Below are positions 37,025-45,029 of a DNA stretch of 64,000 nt, piece by piece. A program made the position numbers and the translations under genes. Under the pieces are notes generated by a model. The model was not told the DNA's origin and made no database searches. It worked only from the letters and a program-made list of their open reading frames with translations. Within the stretch, counting starts at the first letter, position 1, and the number at the start of each line of letters is the position of its first letter. This stretch comes from Clavibacter phaseoli (GTDB lineage: Bacteria > Actinomycetota > Actinomycetes > Actinomycetales > Microbacteriaceae). The DNA is taken from contig NZ_CP040786.1 in assembly GCF_021922925.1 (NCBI RefSeq), positions 248,001 to 312,000 of the forward strand, written 5' to 3'.

Positions 37025-37621
37025 ATGACCAGGACGCGGGATGCGGAGGCGAGCCGGCTGCGGCTGTCGGAGGCGGTGTTCGAGACGCTCGCCGATCGCG
37101 GCCCGACGGGTCTCACGCTCCGCGCCGTCGCCGAGCGCGCGGGCTGCACGACGGGACTCGTGCTGCACACGTTCCGGGACAAGCGGGCCCTCCTGCTGCA
37201 CGCCCGCGACCTCATGCACCAGCGCACGCGCGATCGCTCCGACGCGCTCGAGGCCGATGCCCCCGACGCCGGGTCGGCCCTGCGGGCCGTCGTGCTGGGC
37301 GCGCTGCCCGCGGACCGCGAGCGGCTGGCCGAGGCGCGGGTGTGGGTGGGCTTCCTCGCCGCGGCGCTCGCGGACCCGGTCCTCGCCGAACGGCATGCCG
37401 CGAACAGCAGGGCCTTCGTCGACAGGGTCGCGCGCCTCATCGTCTCCGCGCACCCCGACCTCGTCGCCGACGCGGCCGATCGAGCGGCCGCCCTCGTCGC
37501 CGCCGTCGAGGGCGTCTCGAGCCTCGCGGCCGGTGATCCCGAGCGGTGGACCGCGGCACGGCAGGTCGCGGCTGTCGGCCCGGTGATCCTGGCCGTGACG
37601 TCCGCGGGCGCGCCCGCGTAG
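37025..37621 (+). CDS. TetR/AcrR family regulator
   Basis: 198 residues. The N-terminal helix-turn-helix is clear (EAVFETLADRGPTGLTLRAV, ERAGCTTGLVLHTFRDKRALL), followed by an all-helical ligand-binding domain typical in size. The gene is divergent from a GNAT gene and overlaps the control region with two palindromes ending just upstream of its ATG, so it should repress itself and the acetyltransferase. The ligand is not predictable. Confidence 0.88.
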   Translation: MTRTRDAEASRLRLSEAVFETLADRGPTGLTLRAVAERAGCTTGLVLHTFRDKRALLLHARDLMHQRTRDRSDALEADAPDAGSALRAVVLGALPADRERLAEARVWVGFLAAALADPVLAERHAANSRAFVDRVARLIVSAHPDLVADAADRAAALVAAVEGVSSLAAGDPERWTAARQVAAVGPVILAVTSAGAPA

Positions 37622-37692
37622 GGATCCCTCTCCGCAGGCGCGGGAGGCGCCGCCCCGGGCTGGCGTCCGCCCGCCCGGGGGATGATGAGGCC

Positions 37693-37902
37693 ATGACAAC
37701 CGACGTCGACTACGACCAGATCGTCCGCGACTCCACCGAGCAGCTCCAGAAGAAGTACCCCGATCGTCCGGAGGCGGAGCTCCGGGCGGTGGTGGAGGAG
37801 GAGCTGGCGACGCTCCGGGATGCGACCGTGCAGGACTACCTCTCCGTGCTCACGGTCCGCGCGGCGCGGAAGCGCATCAAGGCCGAGCGCCGGGTCGACT
37901 GA
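37693..37902 (+). CDS. Three-helix bundle dimerization domain protein
   Basis: 69 residues: DYDQIVRDSTEQLQKKYPDR, EAELRAVVEEELATLRDATV and QDYLSVLTVRAARKRIKAER form three amphipathic helices, matching the small actinobacterial family named for its three-helix bundle dimerisation fold (related to the N-terminus of some response regulators and phosphatase-like proteins). Function unknown. It is a single gene without an obvious partner. Confidence 0.75.
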   Translation: MTTDVDYDQIVRDSTEQLQKKYPDRPEAELRAVVEEELATLRDATVQDYLSVLTVRAARKRIKAERRVD

Positions 37903-38492
37903 CCCCGCTCCCGGGCCCTGTTCCGCGGGTGGCGGCTCCGACGTCCCCACGGCGACCCGCGCCGCCGGCGGGCTCGCCGCTCGGCTCCGGCGTCGCCCCT
38001 ATCCATCCAGCGACGCCGTGCGCGAGGTTGTCCTCATTTAGGGGGACCGGAGCTTATGGTCGATGCGGCACCCGGTCTTCCCGGGCCGGTGCCCGCACTG
38101 TCCCTCGGACCCGTCCCTCGACCCCACGAGCGCGGGATCCGGCCGGCACGTGTCGATTCACGTGAGCGTCGACCCGAATGCGATGCACACGCACGAGCCC
38201 GCCGCCACCCGCGGCGGGCTCGCTCCACGTCCGGCGCCGGCACCCTGCCCACGGGCGGGAGCCGGCACGTCGGCGGGACGTGTCGAGGGCGCCGGGCACG
38301 CGCCCGATGCGCGGGCGCCCTTATGGCTTCCTGTGTTCTCGTCCGCCGCGACTCCGGCGGTTAGCCTTCGATCACGCTCCCAGACCCCGGGCTGTTCGCA
38401 CGACGCTCCTCCTCGGCCCCGAGTCATGAATCCCCCCGTCATCCATGCGCGTCACGGTGACCCGTGCTCCATGACCCGAATGGGGGTCCGCC
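37903..38492. other. Gene-poor interval of 590 bases
   Basis: No reading frame here has credible codon structure; the A+T content is slightly above its surroundings around 38020-38060. Two foldbacks occur: GGCACC (38067-38072)/GGTGCC (38088-38093), and AGGGCGCC (38286-38293)/GGCGCCCT (38314-38321), the latter followed by TTATGGCTTCCTGTGTTCT, which resembles a terminator tail on the plus strand. A TTGTCC-N18-GCTTAT pair (38028-38057) is a weak promoter candidate. A small RNA is possible but not supported. Confidence 0.3.
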
Positions 38493-38843
38493 GTGTCCCA
38501 TGCGTCGGAGACGTCGACTGTCCCGCGATGGATCGAGCGTCGGGTCATCGACGCGGCCATCGCGCAGAGCCTCAACGCCGCCGGAGCCGAAGGAGGACTC
38601 GCCCCGATGGCGTGGAGCCTCGGATCCCTCGACGAGGGCATCCACGTCTCCGGTCATGCCGACGCGCATCCCGTCGCCGGGCGCGGGGAGATCGTCGAGG
38701 CGTGGATCGTGCACCTCGGCCTCGCGGACGCGTTCGAGTGCACGCACGAGCCGATCCACCTGGTCGGCCCGGACATGTCCTGGACCGGCACGGTCGACGG
38801 CGTGACCATGCAGCTCCGCTACCCGGCGACCACCGGTCCATGA
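38493..38843 (+). CDS. Hypothetical protein
   Basis: 116 residues, not recognised. It begins with an amphipathic helix (PRWIERRVIDAAIAQSLNAAG) followed by beta-rich sequence (MAWSLGSLDEGIHVSGH, IVEAWIVHLGLADAFE, HEPIHLVGPDMSWTGTV). No signal or membrane segment. The start is GTG 38493. It ends 22 bases before the SGNH-like gene on the same strand and probably shares its transcript. Confidence 0.5.
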   Translation: MSHASETSTVPRWIERRVIDAAIAQSLNAAGAEGGLAPMAWSLGSLDEGIHVSGHADAHPVAGRGEIVEAWIVHLGLADAFECTHEPIHLVGPDMSWTGTVDGVTMQLRYPATTGP

Positions 38844-38865
38844 GCGCCCCCACGAGGTTGCGGTC

Positions 38866-39621
38866 ATGTCCCGCATCGGCAGCCCGGTCGGCGGCCCGGC
38901 GATGGCGGTGAGCCTCGCGACCGTCCGCGACATCGGGCGTGCGGCGCTCGGCTTCCTCCCGTATCACGTGATGCGCCGGCAGCTGAGGCAGGCACCGTTC
39001 CCGGAGGGAGCATCGGAGGGCTCCCTCCCGGGGGACTGGCCCGTCCTGGTGACGGTCATCGGCGAGGCCACCGCGATCGGCTATCAGACCCTCACGTCGG
39101 ACCTGACGCTCGGAGCCCAGCTCGCCCGACGCATCGACCGGGACAGCCGCCGCGGAGTGCGCTGGCAGGCCCTGACCACGTCGGACTACTCGATCCGGAC
39201 GGCGCAGAAGCTGTTCCGCGACAACCCGCAGCTGATCCTCGCGGACGTCGTCGTGGTGCTGCTCGGGATCGGGGACTCGTTCCGCTTCACGCCGCCGTGG
39301 GTGTGGCGCAAGCACCTGCGGATCCTGCTCGCGGATCTCCGCGCGCACCTCGGCGAGTCCGCCGTCATCCTCGTCGCGGAGGTGCCGCCGCTGGAGCTCT
39401 CCTCCGAGACGCCCGCCCGCATGGCGCGACGGGTCGGGGAGCAGGCCCGGCTGCTGAACGAGGAGACACGGTCGGTCGTCGCGGGGTTCCGGGGCACCGT
39501 GAGCGTCCCGTTCCCGACCGCGATGGTGCACGAGTTCACCACGTCCGACGGGCACGACACCTTCTACGGCCGGGTCTACCGGTCGTGGGCCGCGGTGATG
39601 GCCGAGCGCATCCGCATGTGA
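38866..39621 (+). CDS. SGNH/GDSL-hydrolase-like protein lacking the nucleophile
   Basis: 251 residues with the order of SGNH blocks. Block I is VTVIGEATAIGYQ, where the usual GDS(T/A) is GEATA (66-70) with Ala68 in place of the Ser nucleophile. Block III/V appears as VVVVLLGIGDSFR (134-137 GIGD in place of GxND), and the terminal block is SDGHDTFYGRVYRSWA with Asp228 and His230. A hydrophobic stretch near residues 11-34 could be a weak anchor. It looks like a catalytically dead SGNH fold or a hydrolase with altered chemistry. Homology is inferred from block order. Confidence 0.6.
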   Translation: MSRIGSPVGGPAMAVSLATVRDIGRAALGFLPYHVMRRQLRQAPFPEGASEGSLPGDWPVLVTVIGEATAIGYQTLTSDLTLGAQLARRIDRDSRRGVRWQALTTSDYSIRTAQKLFRDNPQLILADVVVVLLGIGDSFRFTPPWVWRKHLRILLADLRAHLGESAVILVAEVPPLELSSETPARMARRVGEQARLLNEETRSVVAGFRGTVSVPFPTAMVHEFTTSDGHDTFYGRVYRSWAAVMAERIRM

Positions 39622-39634
39622 CGCACGCGGATCA

Positions 39635-39658
39635 GCCGGGCCGCGCGGTCCGCCCGGC
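39635..39658. terminator. Bidirectional hairpin between convergent genes
   Basis: GCCGGGC (39635-39641) and GCCCGGC (39652-39658) form a perfect 7-bp stem between the stops at 39621 (+) and 39669 (-). Confidence 0.55.
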
Positions 39659-39668
39659 GGGAGGCGGG

Positions 39669-40577
39669 TCACCGGCGGCGCAGCGCCACCAGCCACGCGT
39701 CAACGGCGTCCTCCCGCTCGACCCGGAACCCCGCCCGCTCGTAGAGCCGCCGCGCCGCGCTGCCCTGCAGCACGTCGAGGCGGAACGGGTGGCCGTCGTC
39801 GTGCCGCGCCATGAGGTCGCGCAGCACCTCGCCGCCGATGCCCTGTCCCTGCAGCGCGGGATCCAGGTAGAAGTGCTCGACCCAGTGCGCGTCCGGCTCG
39901 TCGCGGCAGGCGATGAGGCCGGCGTCGCGGCCGCCGACGCGGATCACCGAGGTGCGCGCGGGCGCCCAGCCGTCGAGGAAGCGGCGGCGGACGCGCACCG
40001 GATCCCACCGGCCGAGCCGCTCGAGGTCGGGCCGGAGGGCGACGGCGCGGAGCTCGGCCATCCACGTCGCGTCGTCCGGGAGGGCGGGTCGGAGGATCCA
40101 GCGCGGGACCGGCCCGGGATCCCGGCGCAGGTCGCGCTCCATGCAGACGCTCGTCGGATCCTCGGCGTACGGCCCGAAGCGCGGCACGTGCCGGTAGCCG
40201 CCGCGCTCGTACATCGCGATGGCGGCGGTCTGCGGCAGGCCGGTCTCGAGCCGCATCACGTGGGCGCCGAGCGCGCGGGCCCGGTCCTCGGCGGCGACCA
40301 GGAGCGCGCGTCCGAGGCCGAGGCCGCGCGCCGCGTCGGTGACGAACACGCGCTTCAGCTCCGCGGATCCGTCACCCCGGTCGACGACCGCCGCGGTGCC
40401 CAGCGCGCGGCCGTCGTGGCGCGCGACGAGGAACGTGACGGCGGGCCGTTCGAGGTCGGCGACGTCGAGCGCGTGGTAGCTCTCGGCCGGGTAGAGGGCG
40501 AGCGCGAAGTCGTCGGCCTGCCGCAGCAGCGGCAGCACGTCGTCCTGGCGCGGGGACTCCGGGGTGACGGTGAGCAC
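39669..40577 (-). CDS. Tandem GNAT acetyltransferase (two fused domains)
   Basis: 302 residues. The first domain (about 1-155) has [44 protein letters not shown] and the family ending; the second (about 160-302) begins [16 protein letters not shown] and has [20 protein letters not shown] and [14 protein letters not shown]. Both acetyl-CoA loops look intact, so either domain may act. The fusion of two GNATs of different subfamilies suggests one could be regulatory or have a separate substrate. The start is GTG 40577 by similarity to the first domain; an upstream in-frame extension has no support. Confidence 0.85.
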   Translation of the reverse strand: MLTVTPESPRQDDVLPLLRQADDFALALYPAESYHALDVADLERPAVTFLVARHDGRALGTAAVVDRGDGSAELKRVFVTDAARGLGLGRALLVAAEDRARALGAHVMRLETGLPQTAAIAMYERGGYRHVPRFGPYAEDPTSVCMERDLRRDPGPVPRWILRPALPDDATWMAELRAVALRPDLERLGRWDPVRVRRRFLDGWAPARTSVIRVGGRDAGLIACRDEPDAHWVEHFYLDPALQGQGIGGEVLRDLMARHDDGHPFRLDVLQGSAARRLYERAGFRVEREDAVDAWLVALRRR

Positions 40578-40678
40578 GCCCCAGCGTATGGCGGCCCCGG
40601 CGGTGGATACGCTGGACCGGTGCCGCGCGGACGGGGTCACGAGCCCTCCGCGTCAGGCGCCCGACCGTGAGGAAGAGC

Positions 40679-42229
40679 ATGCAGATCCACCGCGTCCGCG
40701 TCCACCGCAGCGACGAGGCCCTGCCTCCCGGGGAGCAGCTCGCGGGGCGCATCGCCGCCGTCGCCGCGGACCCGGTCGAGGTCGACGCCGACGTCACCGA
40801 GATGATCGTCAACCGCATCATCGACAACGCGGCCGTCGCGACCGCCTCGCTCACGCGGGCGCCCGTGGTCTCGGCGCGCGCGCAGGCCCTCGCGCACGGG
40901 CCGTCCATGGGCGGCGCGGGCGCGACCGTCGTGGGCGCGGATCCCGCCGACCGCGTGAGCGCCGAGTGGGCGGCCTGGGCGAACGGCGTGGCCGTGCGCG
41001 AGCTCGACTACCACGACACGTTCCTCGCCGCCGAGTACTCGCACCCGGGCGACAACATCCCGCCGATCCTCGCCGCCGCCCAGCACGCCGCCGCGGCCGG
41101 CCGCCCCGACGGCCGCGCGCTCACGGGCGCCGACGTGATCCGCGGCATCGCGACCGGCTACGAGATCCAGGTCGACCTCGTGAAGGCCATCAGCCTGCAC
41201 GCGCACAAGATCGACCACGTCGCGCACCTCGGCCCGTCGGCCGCGGCCGGCATCGGCACGCTCCTCGGCCTCGACGAGGGCACGGTCTTCCAGGCCATCG
41301 GCCAGGCGCTCCACACCACGACCGCCACGCGCCAGTCGCGCAAGGGCGCGATCAGCACGTGGAAGGCGCACGCGCCGGCGTTCGCCGGGAAGATGGCCGT
41401 CGAGGCGATCGACCGGGCGATGCGCGGCCAGACCAGCCCCACCCCCATCTACGAGGGCGAGGACGGCGTGATCGCGTGGCTGCTCGACGGCCCTGCGGCC
41501 TCCTACGACGTGCCGCTGCCCGCGCCCGGCGAGGCCAAGCGGGCGATCCTCGACACGTACACGAAGGAGCACTCGGCCGAGTACCAGGCGCAGGCGTGGA
41601 TCGACCTCGCCCGCCGCCTGCACCACGCGCACCCGGTGCTCGCGGACGCCGACGCGATCGACCGCGTCCTCATCCACTCGTCGCACCACACGCACGTGGT
41701 CATCGGATCCGGCGCGAACGACCCGCAGAAGTACGACCCGCGCGCCAGCCGCGAGACGCTCGACCACTCGATCCCGTACATCTTCACGGTCGCGCTGCAG
41801 GACGGCGCGTGGCACCACGTCGACTCGTACGCGCCCGAGCGCGCGGGCCGCCCCGACACGGTCGACCTCTGGCGCCGCGTCACCACGACCGAGGACCCGG
41901 AGTGGACCCGCCGGTACCACTCCATGGACCCGGCCGAGAAGGCGTTCGGCGGCCGGGTGGAGATCCGCCTGACCGACGGCTCGACCATCGTCGACGAGAT
42001 CGCCGTCGCCGACGCGCACCCGCTCGGCGCCCGGCCGTTCGCGCGCGCCGACTACGTCGCCAAGCTGCGCACGCTCGCCGACGGCGTGCTCGAGGATCGC
42101 GAGGTCGACCGCTTCCTCGCGCTCGTCGAGCGCCTGCCCGAGCTCGCCGCCGACGAGCTCGCCGGCCTCACCGTGACCGCCCGGCCCGGCCTCCTCGACG
42201 GCGCCGGCTCCCCGAAGGGACTCCTCTAG
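40679..42229 (+). CDS. prpD: 2-methylcitrate dehydratase
   Basis: 516 residues, MmgE/PrpD family. The enzyme dehydrates 2-methylcitrate to 2-methyl-cis-aconitate in the propionate-degrading methylcitrate cycle. [25 protein letters not shown] and GYEIQVDL are the family core; [19 protein letters not shown] and the small C-terminal domain ([15 protein letters not shown]) follow. ATG 40679 has GAGGAAGAG just before it. Its TAG overlaps the GTG of prpB by one base, coupling the two steps. Confidence 0.93.
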   Translation: MQIHRVRVHRSDEALPPGEQLAGRIAAVAADPVEVDADVTEMIVNRIIDNAAVATASLTRAPVVSARAQALAHGPSMGGAGATVVGADPADRVSAEWAAWANGVAVRELDYHDTFLAAEYSHPGDNIPPILAAAQHAAAAGRPDGRALTGADVIRGIATGYEIQVDLVKAISLHAHKIDHVAHLGPSAAAGIGTLLGLDEGTVFQAIGQALHTTTATRQSRKGAISTWKAHAPAFAGKMAVEAIDRAMRGQTSPTPIYEGEDGVIAWLLDGPAASYDVPLPAPGEAKRAILDTYTKEHSAEYQAQAWIDLARRLHHAHPVLADADAIDRVLIHSSHHTHVVIGSGANDPQKYDPRASRETLDHSIPYIFTVALQDGAWHHVDSYAPERAGRPDTVDLWRRVTTTEDPEWTRRYHSMDPAEKAFGGRVEIRLTDGSTIVDEIAVADAHPLGARPFARADYVAKLRTLADGVLEDREVDRFLALVERLPELAADELAGLTVTARPGLLDGAGSPKGLL

Positions 42230-43143
42230 TGCTGCACTCGGACCTCACCTCCGCCGCCAAGCGCCGCGCGTTCCGCGAGCGCCTCGCGTCGGGCGAGCTG
42301 CTCCGGATGCCCGGCGCGTTCAACCCGCTGTCGGCGCGCCTCATCCAGGACAAGGGGATGGACGGCGTCTACATCTCCGGCGCCGTGCTGTCGGCGGATC
42401 TCGGCCTGCCGGACATCGGCCTCACCACGCTCACCGAGGTGGCCGGGCGCTCCCAGCAGATCGCGCGCGTGACCGACCTGCCGTGCCTCGTGGACGCGGA
42501 CACGGGCTTCGGCGAGCCGATGAACGTCGCCCGCACCGTGCAGATGCTCGAGGACGCCGGCGTCGCGGGCCTCCACATCGAGGACCAGGTGAACCCCAAG
42601 CGCTGCGGCCACCTCGACGGCAAGCAGGTGGTGGACGAGTCGACGGCGCTGAAGCGGATCCGCGCGGCCGTCGACGCCCGACGCGATCCCGACCTGCTCG
42701 TCATGGCCCGCACCGACGTGCGCGGCGTGGACGGCATGGCCGCGGCGGTCGACCGCGCTCGCGCGCTGGTGGACGCCGGGGCCGACGCGATCTTCCCCGA
42801 GGCGATGGCGGACCTCGCCGAGTTCGAGGCGATGCGCGCCGCGGTCGACGTGCCGATCCTCGCCAACATGACCGAGTTCGGGAAGAGCGAGCTGTTCACG
42901 ACGTCGCAGCTGCGCGACGTGGGCGTCAACATCGTCATCTACCCGGTGTCGCTCCTGCGCCTCGCGATGGGCGCCGCCGAGCGCGGCCTCGACGCGATCC
43001 TCGAGGAGGGCACGCTCGCGTCGAAGGTGCCGGAGATGCAGACCCGCGCCCGCCTCTACGAGCTCCTCGACTACGCGGGCTACAGCGCGTTCGACGAGGA
43101 CGTCTTCACCTTCACGCTGGAGGGGAACCGCGGCGGGGCGTGA
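42229..43143 (+). CDS. prpB: Methylisocitrate lyase
   Basis: 304 residues, PEP mutase/isocitrate lyase superfamily. Cleaves 2-methylisocitrate to pyruvate and succinate. GAFNPLSARLIQDKGMDGVYISGAV, DADTGFGEPMNV (metal-binding acids), the catalytic loop NPKRCGHLDGK and TEFGKSELF are all present and typical of PrpB. GTG 42229 uses the last base of the prpD stop. prpC, the third gene of the cycle, is not adjacent but at 47882. Confidence 0.94.
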   Translation: MLHSDLTSAAKRRAFRERLASGELLRMPGAFNPLSARLIQDKGMDGVYISGAVLSADLGLPDIGLTTLTEVAGRSQQIARVTDLPCLVDADTGFGEPMNVARTVQMLEDAGVAGLHIEDQVNPKRCGHLDGKQVVDESTALKRIRAAVDARRDPDLLVMARTDVRGVDGMAAAVDRARALVDAGADAIFPEAMADLAEFEAMRAAVDVPILANMTEFGKSELFTTSQLRDVGVNIVIYPVSLLRLAMGAAERGLDAILEEGTLASKVPEMQTRARLYELLDYAGYSAFDEDVFTFTLEGNRGGA

Positions 43144-43146
43144 TGC

Positions 43147-43302
43147 CTAGTCGCGCTCGTCGAGGCCGTGGAGCGTCCCGTCGAGCGCGAGGCCGAGGGC
43201 GAGCACGGCCAGCAGCATCCCCTCGCCGACCGACGCGAGGACGTTCCCCGCACGGATGACCGCGCGCGCCCCGCCAGATCGGGCGGCGGGGGCGGCGCGC
43301 AT
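43147..43302 (-). CDS. Possible 51-residue membrane peptide
   Basis: A minus-strand frame from ATG 43302 to TAG 43147 encodes 51 residues with a basic N-terminus, a hydrophobic helix (VGEGMLLAVLALGLALDGTL) and an acidic end LDERD. The topology is that of a small single-pass membrane protein, and it fits neatly into the interval after prpB. No similarity is recognised and no ribosome binding site is clear, so this is tentative. Confidence 0.3.
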   Translation of the reverse strand: MRAAPAARSGGARAVIRAGNVLASVGEGMLLAVLALGLALDGTLHGLDERD

Positions 43303-43422
43303 CCGGCGAGGCTAGCCGCGAGTCGGACTCGGGCGGTCGGAGCGTGCACACGCGCCCCACCCGGAACGGGGGTTCCGCAGCCGTGGGCGGGCGTGGTCGA
43401 CTGGGCGCGACGACGGAGACCC

Positions 43423-43938
43423 ATGCGACGAGCGCCAGCACCAGCACCAGCACCAGCACCAGCACCAGCGCGGACCGTCGCGGGCGCGCTCGCGGCGGCG
43501 GCCGTCCTCGGCACCAGCCTCGGGGGCTGCTCCACCGGCCCCGCCGCGGACCCCGTCCGTGCCGACGCGGCGGCCTCTCCCGGTTCCGCGGAGATCGCCA
43601 CCTACCGCGACGACGGCGGCGCCATGGAGGCGCTCCTGACCGGCACGCTCGTCGAGCGTGACGGCTGCCTCTACCTCGAGACGCCGGGCTACGCGCCCGA
43701 CGGCGGCTCCGCCTACTGGCTGCCGATCCTCCCGGAGCGGACGACCCGGTGGGACGGGACGACCCTCACGCTCGGCGACGAGGCGCACCGGGTGGGCGAC
43801 GAGGTCAGCCTGGGCGGCGGCGTGTCCTCCGAGCCGACGTCCCCGGACGACCTCTCCGGCATGGAGGGGATCCCGGACGCGTGCAGCACCGAGTACGCGT
43901 GGCTCGCCGGGCCGCCGCGGGAGCCGGCCGCCGGATGA
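43423..43938 (+). CDS. Putative lipoprotein with Pro-Ala repeat in the signal peptide
   Basis: 171 residues. The signal peptide is unusual: MRRA then six Pro-Ala pairs encoded by a CCAGCA tandem repeat, a hydrophobic stretch (TVAGALAAAAVLGTS) and the lipobox LGGC with Cys36. The mature part starts with a flexible Ala/Ser/Pro region and a small beta-rich domain with two cysteines (DGCLYLETPGY, GIPDACSTEYAWL). The function is unknown; it should be anchored to the outer face of the membrane. Its TGA overlaps the ATG of the DUF3021 gene. Confidence 0.72.
   Translation: MRRAPAPAPAPAPAPARTVAGALAAAAVLGTSLGGCSTGPAADPVRADAAASPGSAEIATYRDDGGAMEALLTGTLVERDGCLYLETPGYAPDGGSAYWLPILPERTTRWDGTTLTLGDEAHRVGDEVSLGGGVSSEPTSPDDLSGMEGIPDACSTEYAWLAGPPREPAAG
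43435..43469 (+). repeat. Hexanucleotide tandem repeat (CCAGCA)n
   Basis: Five perfect copies of CCAGCA (43435-43464) plus most of a sixth, in frame and encoding Pro-Ala. Length changes would preserve the frame and vary the n-region of the lipoprotein signal peptide. Confidence 0.85.
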
Positions 43939-44369
43939 CCCGCGACGCCGGCGAGGCCGCCGCCGCGCGCCGTCCGCGCCTGCTCCTCCGCGCCGCGCTC
44001 CTCGGCGGGATCGCGCTCGTGCTCATGTCCGCGATCGGCGCCTACCTCCTCGCGGGCGGCCAGACGGAGGACGGCCGCTCGACCCTCGCGGTCGGCGTCA
44101 TCGTCGCGGCGACCGCCGCCGGCTCGCTCATCTACCAGGTGGACCGCTGGACCCTCACCCGGCAGTCGGTCACGCACTTCGCGCTCATGCTCGTGACCGT
44201 CCTCCCGGCGCTCCTGATGAGCGGCTGGTTCCCGGTGGACACGGTGGGCGGAGGGCTCGCGGTCGTCGGGATCTTCCTCGCCGCGGGCCTCGTGCTCTGG
44301 ACGACGCTCTTCCTCGTGATGACGGCGGTCGAGCGGCGGCGCGACGCGCGGGCGGCCGTCCGGCCGTAG
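43935..44369 (+). CDS. DUF3021 family membrane protein
   Basis: 144 residues with four membrane helices. IYQVDRWTLTRQSVTHFALMLVTV is close to the DUF3021 signature (iyqiERWS..kqt..HF) and SGWFPVDTVGG follows as in the family. Members are often near LytTR-type regulators in Firmicutes; the function is unknown. ATG 43935 overlaps the lipoprotein stop (ATGA), so the two are likely one unit. It converges with the TetR gene. Confidence 0.7.
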   Translation: MTRDAGEAAAARRPRLLLRAALLGGIALVLMSAIGAYLLAGGQTEDGRSTLAVGVIVAATAAGSLIYQVDRWTLTRQSVTHFALMLVTVLPALLMSGWFPVDTVGGGLAVVGIFLAAGLVLWTTLFLVMTAVERRRDARAAVRP

Positions 44370-44394
44370 CGGCTGCGGAGCCACGGTACCCGGA

Positions 44395-44985
44395 TCAGCC
44401 CGCCGTCGACCCGACCGCGCAGAGCCCGTCGCGCACGAATGCCGCGAGCGCCGTGCGCCGGCGTGCGTGCACCGCGTCCGGCTCGGGCGCGGTCGCGACG
44501 GTCGTGATCGAGACCTGCGCCCAGCTCGCGGCCGTCGCGATGAGGAGCGACCAGACGTCCTCGGGATCGAGGTCCGCGCGGATCCGCCCGGCCGCCTGCG
44601 CCGCCTGGATCGCGCGGATGTTCCCGGCCTGGAACCCCTCGAGGCCCGGGTAGAGGAAGCCGGTCGCGTCCCGTTCGAGGCGCTTCCACATCACCAGGCG
44701 GGCGAGCGCCGGATCCTGCAGGTAGTCGTCGTAGAGGAGGGCGGCGTAGGCGGGCAGGTCGTCGGCGGTGAAGGGGACGCGGTCGCCGTTCGCGATCACG
44801 TGCTCGGCGAACACCGCGTCGAACAGCCTGTCCTTGCCGCCGAAGTGCGAGTACAGCATCGGCTTGCTCATGCCGGACGCCGCGGCGACGCGGTCGACGC
44901 GTGCCCCCGCGATGCCCCGGGCGGCGAACTCCTCCGTCGCCGCGTCGAGGATGCGCTGCCGGGTGCGGTCGGCGCTGGAGGTCAT
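44395..44985 (-). CDS. TetR/AcrR family regulator
   Basis: 196 residues. The helix-turn-helix (QRILDAATEEFAARGIAGARV, VAAASGMSKPMLYSHFGGKDRLF) is canonical and the C-terminal ligand domain has the expected length. It is divergent from a zinc alcohol dehydrogenase with one 16-base palindrome between, implying control of both. ATG 44985 is chosen over an earlier in-frame GTG/ATG because TACGAT lies 6 bases before it. Confidence 0.88.
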   Translation of the reverse strand: MTSSADRTRQRILDAATEEFAARGIAGARVDRVAAASGMSKPMLYSHFGGKDRLFDAVFAEHVIANGDRVPFTADDLPAYAALLYDDYLQDPALARLVMWKRLERDATGFLYPGLEGFQAGNIRAIQAAQAAGRIRADLDPEDVWSLLIATAASWAQVSITTVATAPEPDAVHARRRTALAAFVRDGLCAVGSTAG

Positions 44986-44991
44986 GCATCC

Positions 44992-44997
44992 ATCGTA
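44992..44997 (-). promoter_or_regulatory. -10 hexamer of a leaderless promoter (TetR)
   Basis: Minus-strand TACGAT, 6 bases before ATG 44985. Confidence 0.55.
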
Positions 44998-45003
44998 CGT
45001 AGC

Positions 45004-45019
45004 TACCAACCAGTAGGTA
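45004..45019. promoter_or_regulatory. TetR-type operator
   Basis: TACCAACCAGTAGGTA matches the pattern TACCnACCnGTnGGTA, a palindrome typical of TetR-family sites. It overlaps the first bases of the alcohol dehydrogenase -10 hexamer and lies just upstream of the TetR -10, so one bound dimer could block both. Confidence 0.65.
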
Positions 45020-45023
45020 GAGT
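45018..45023 (+). promoter_or_regulatory. -10 hexamer of a leaderless promoter (alcohol dehydrogenase)
   Basis: TAGAGT is followed by 6 bases and ATG 45030; it partly overlaps the palindromic operator. Confidence 0.6.
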
Positions 45024-45029
45024 GACGGC

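Noticed and set aside
44395..45009. Longer TetR start at 45009
   Set aside because: It would place the start inside the operator and beyond the -10 hexamer; ATG 44985 fits the promoter spacing and the family.
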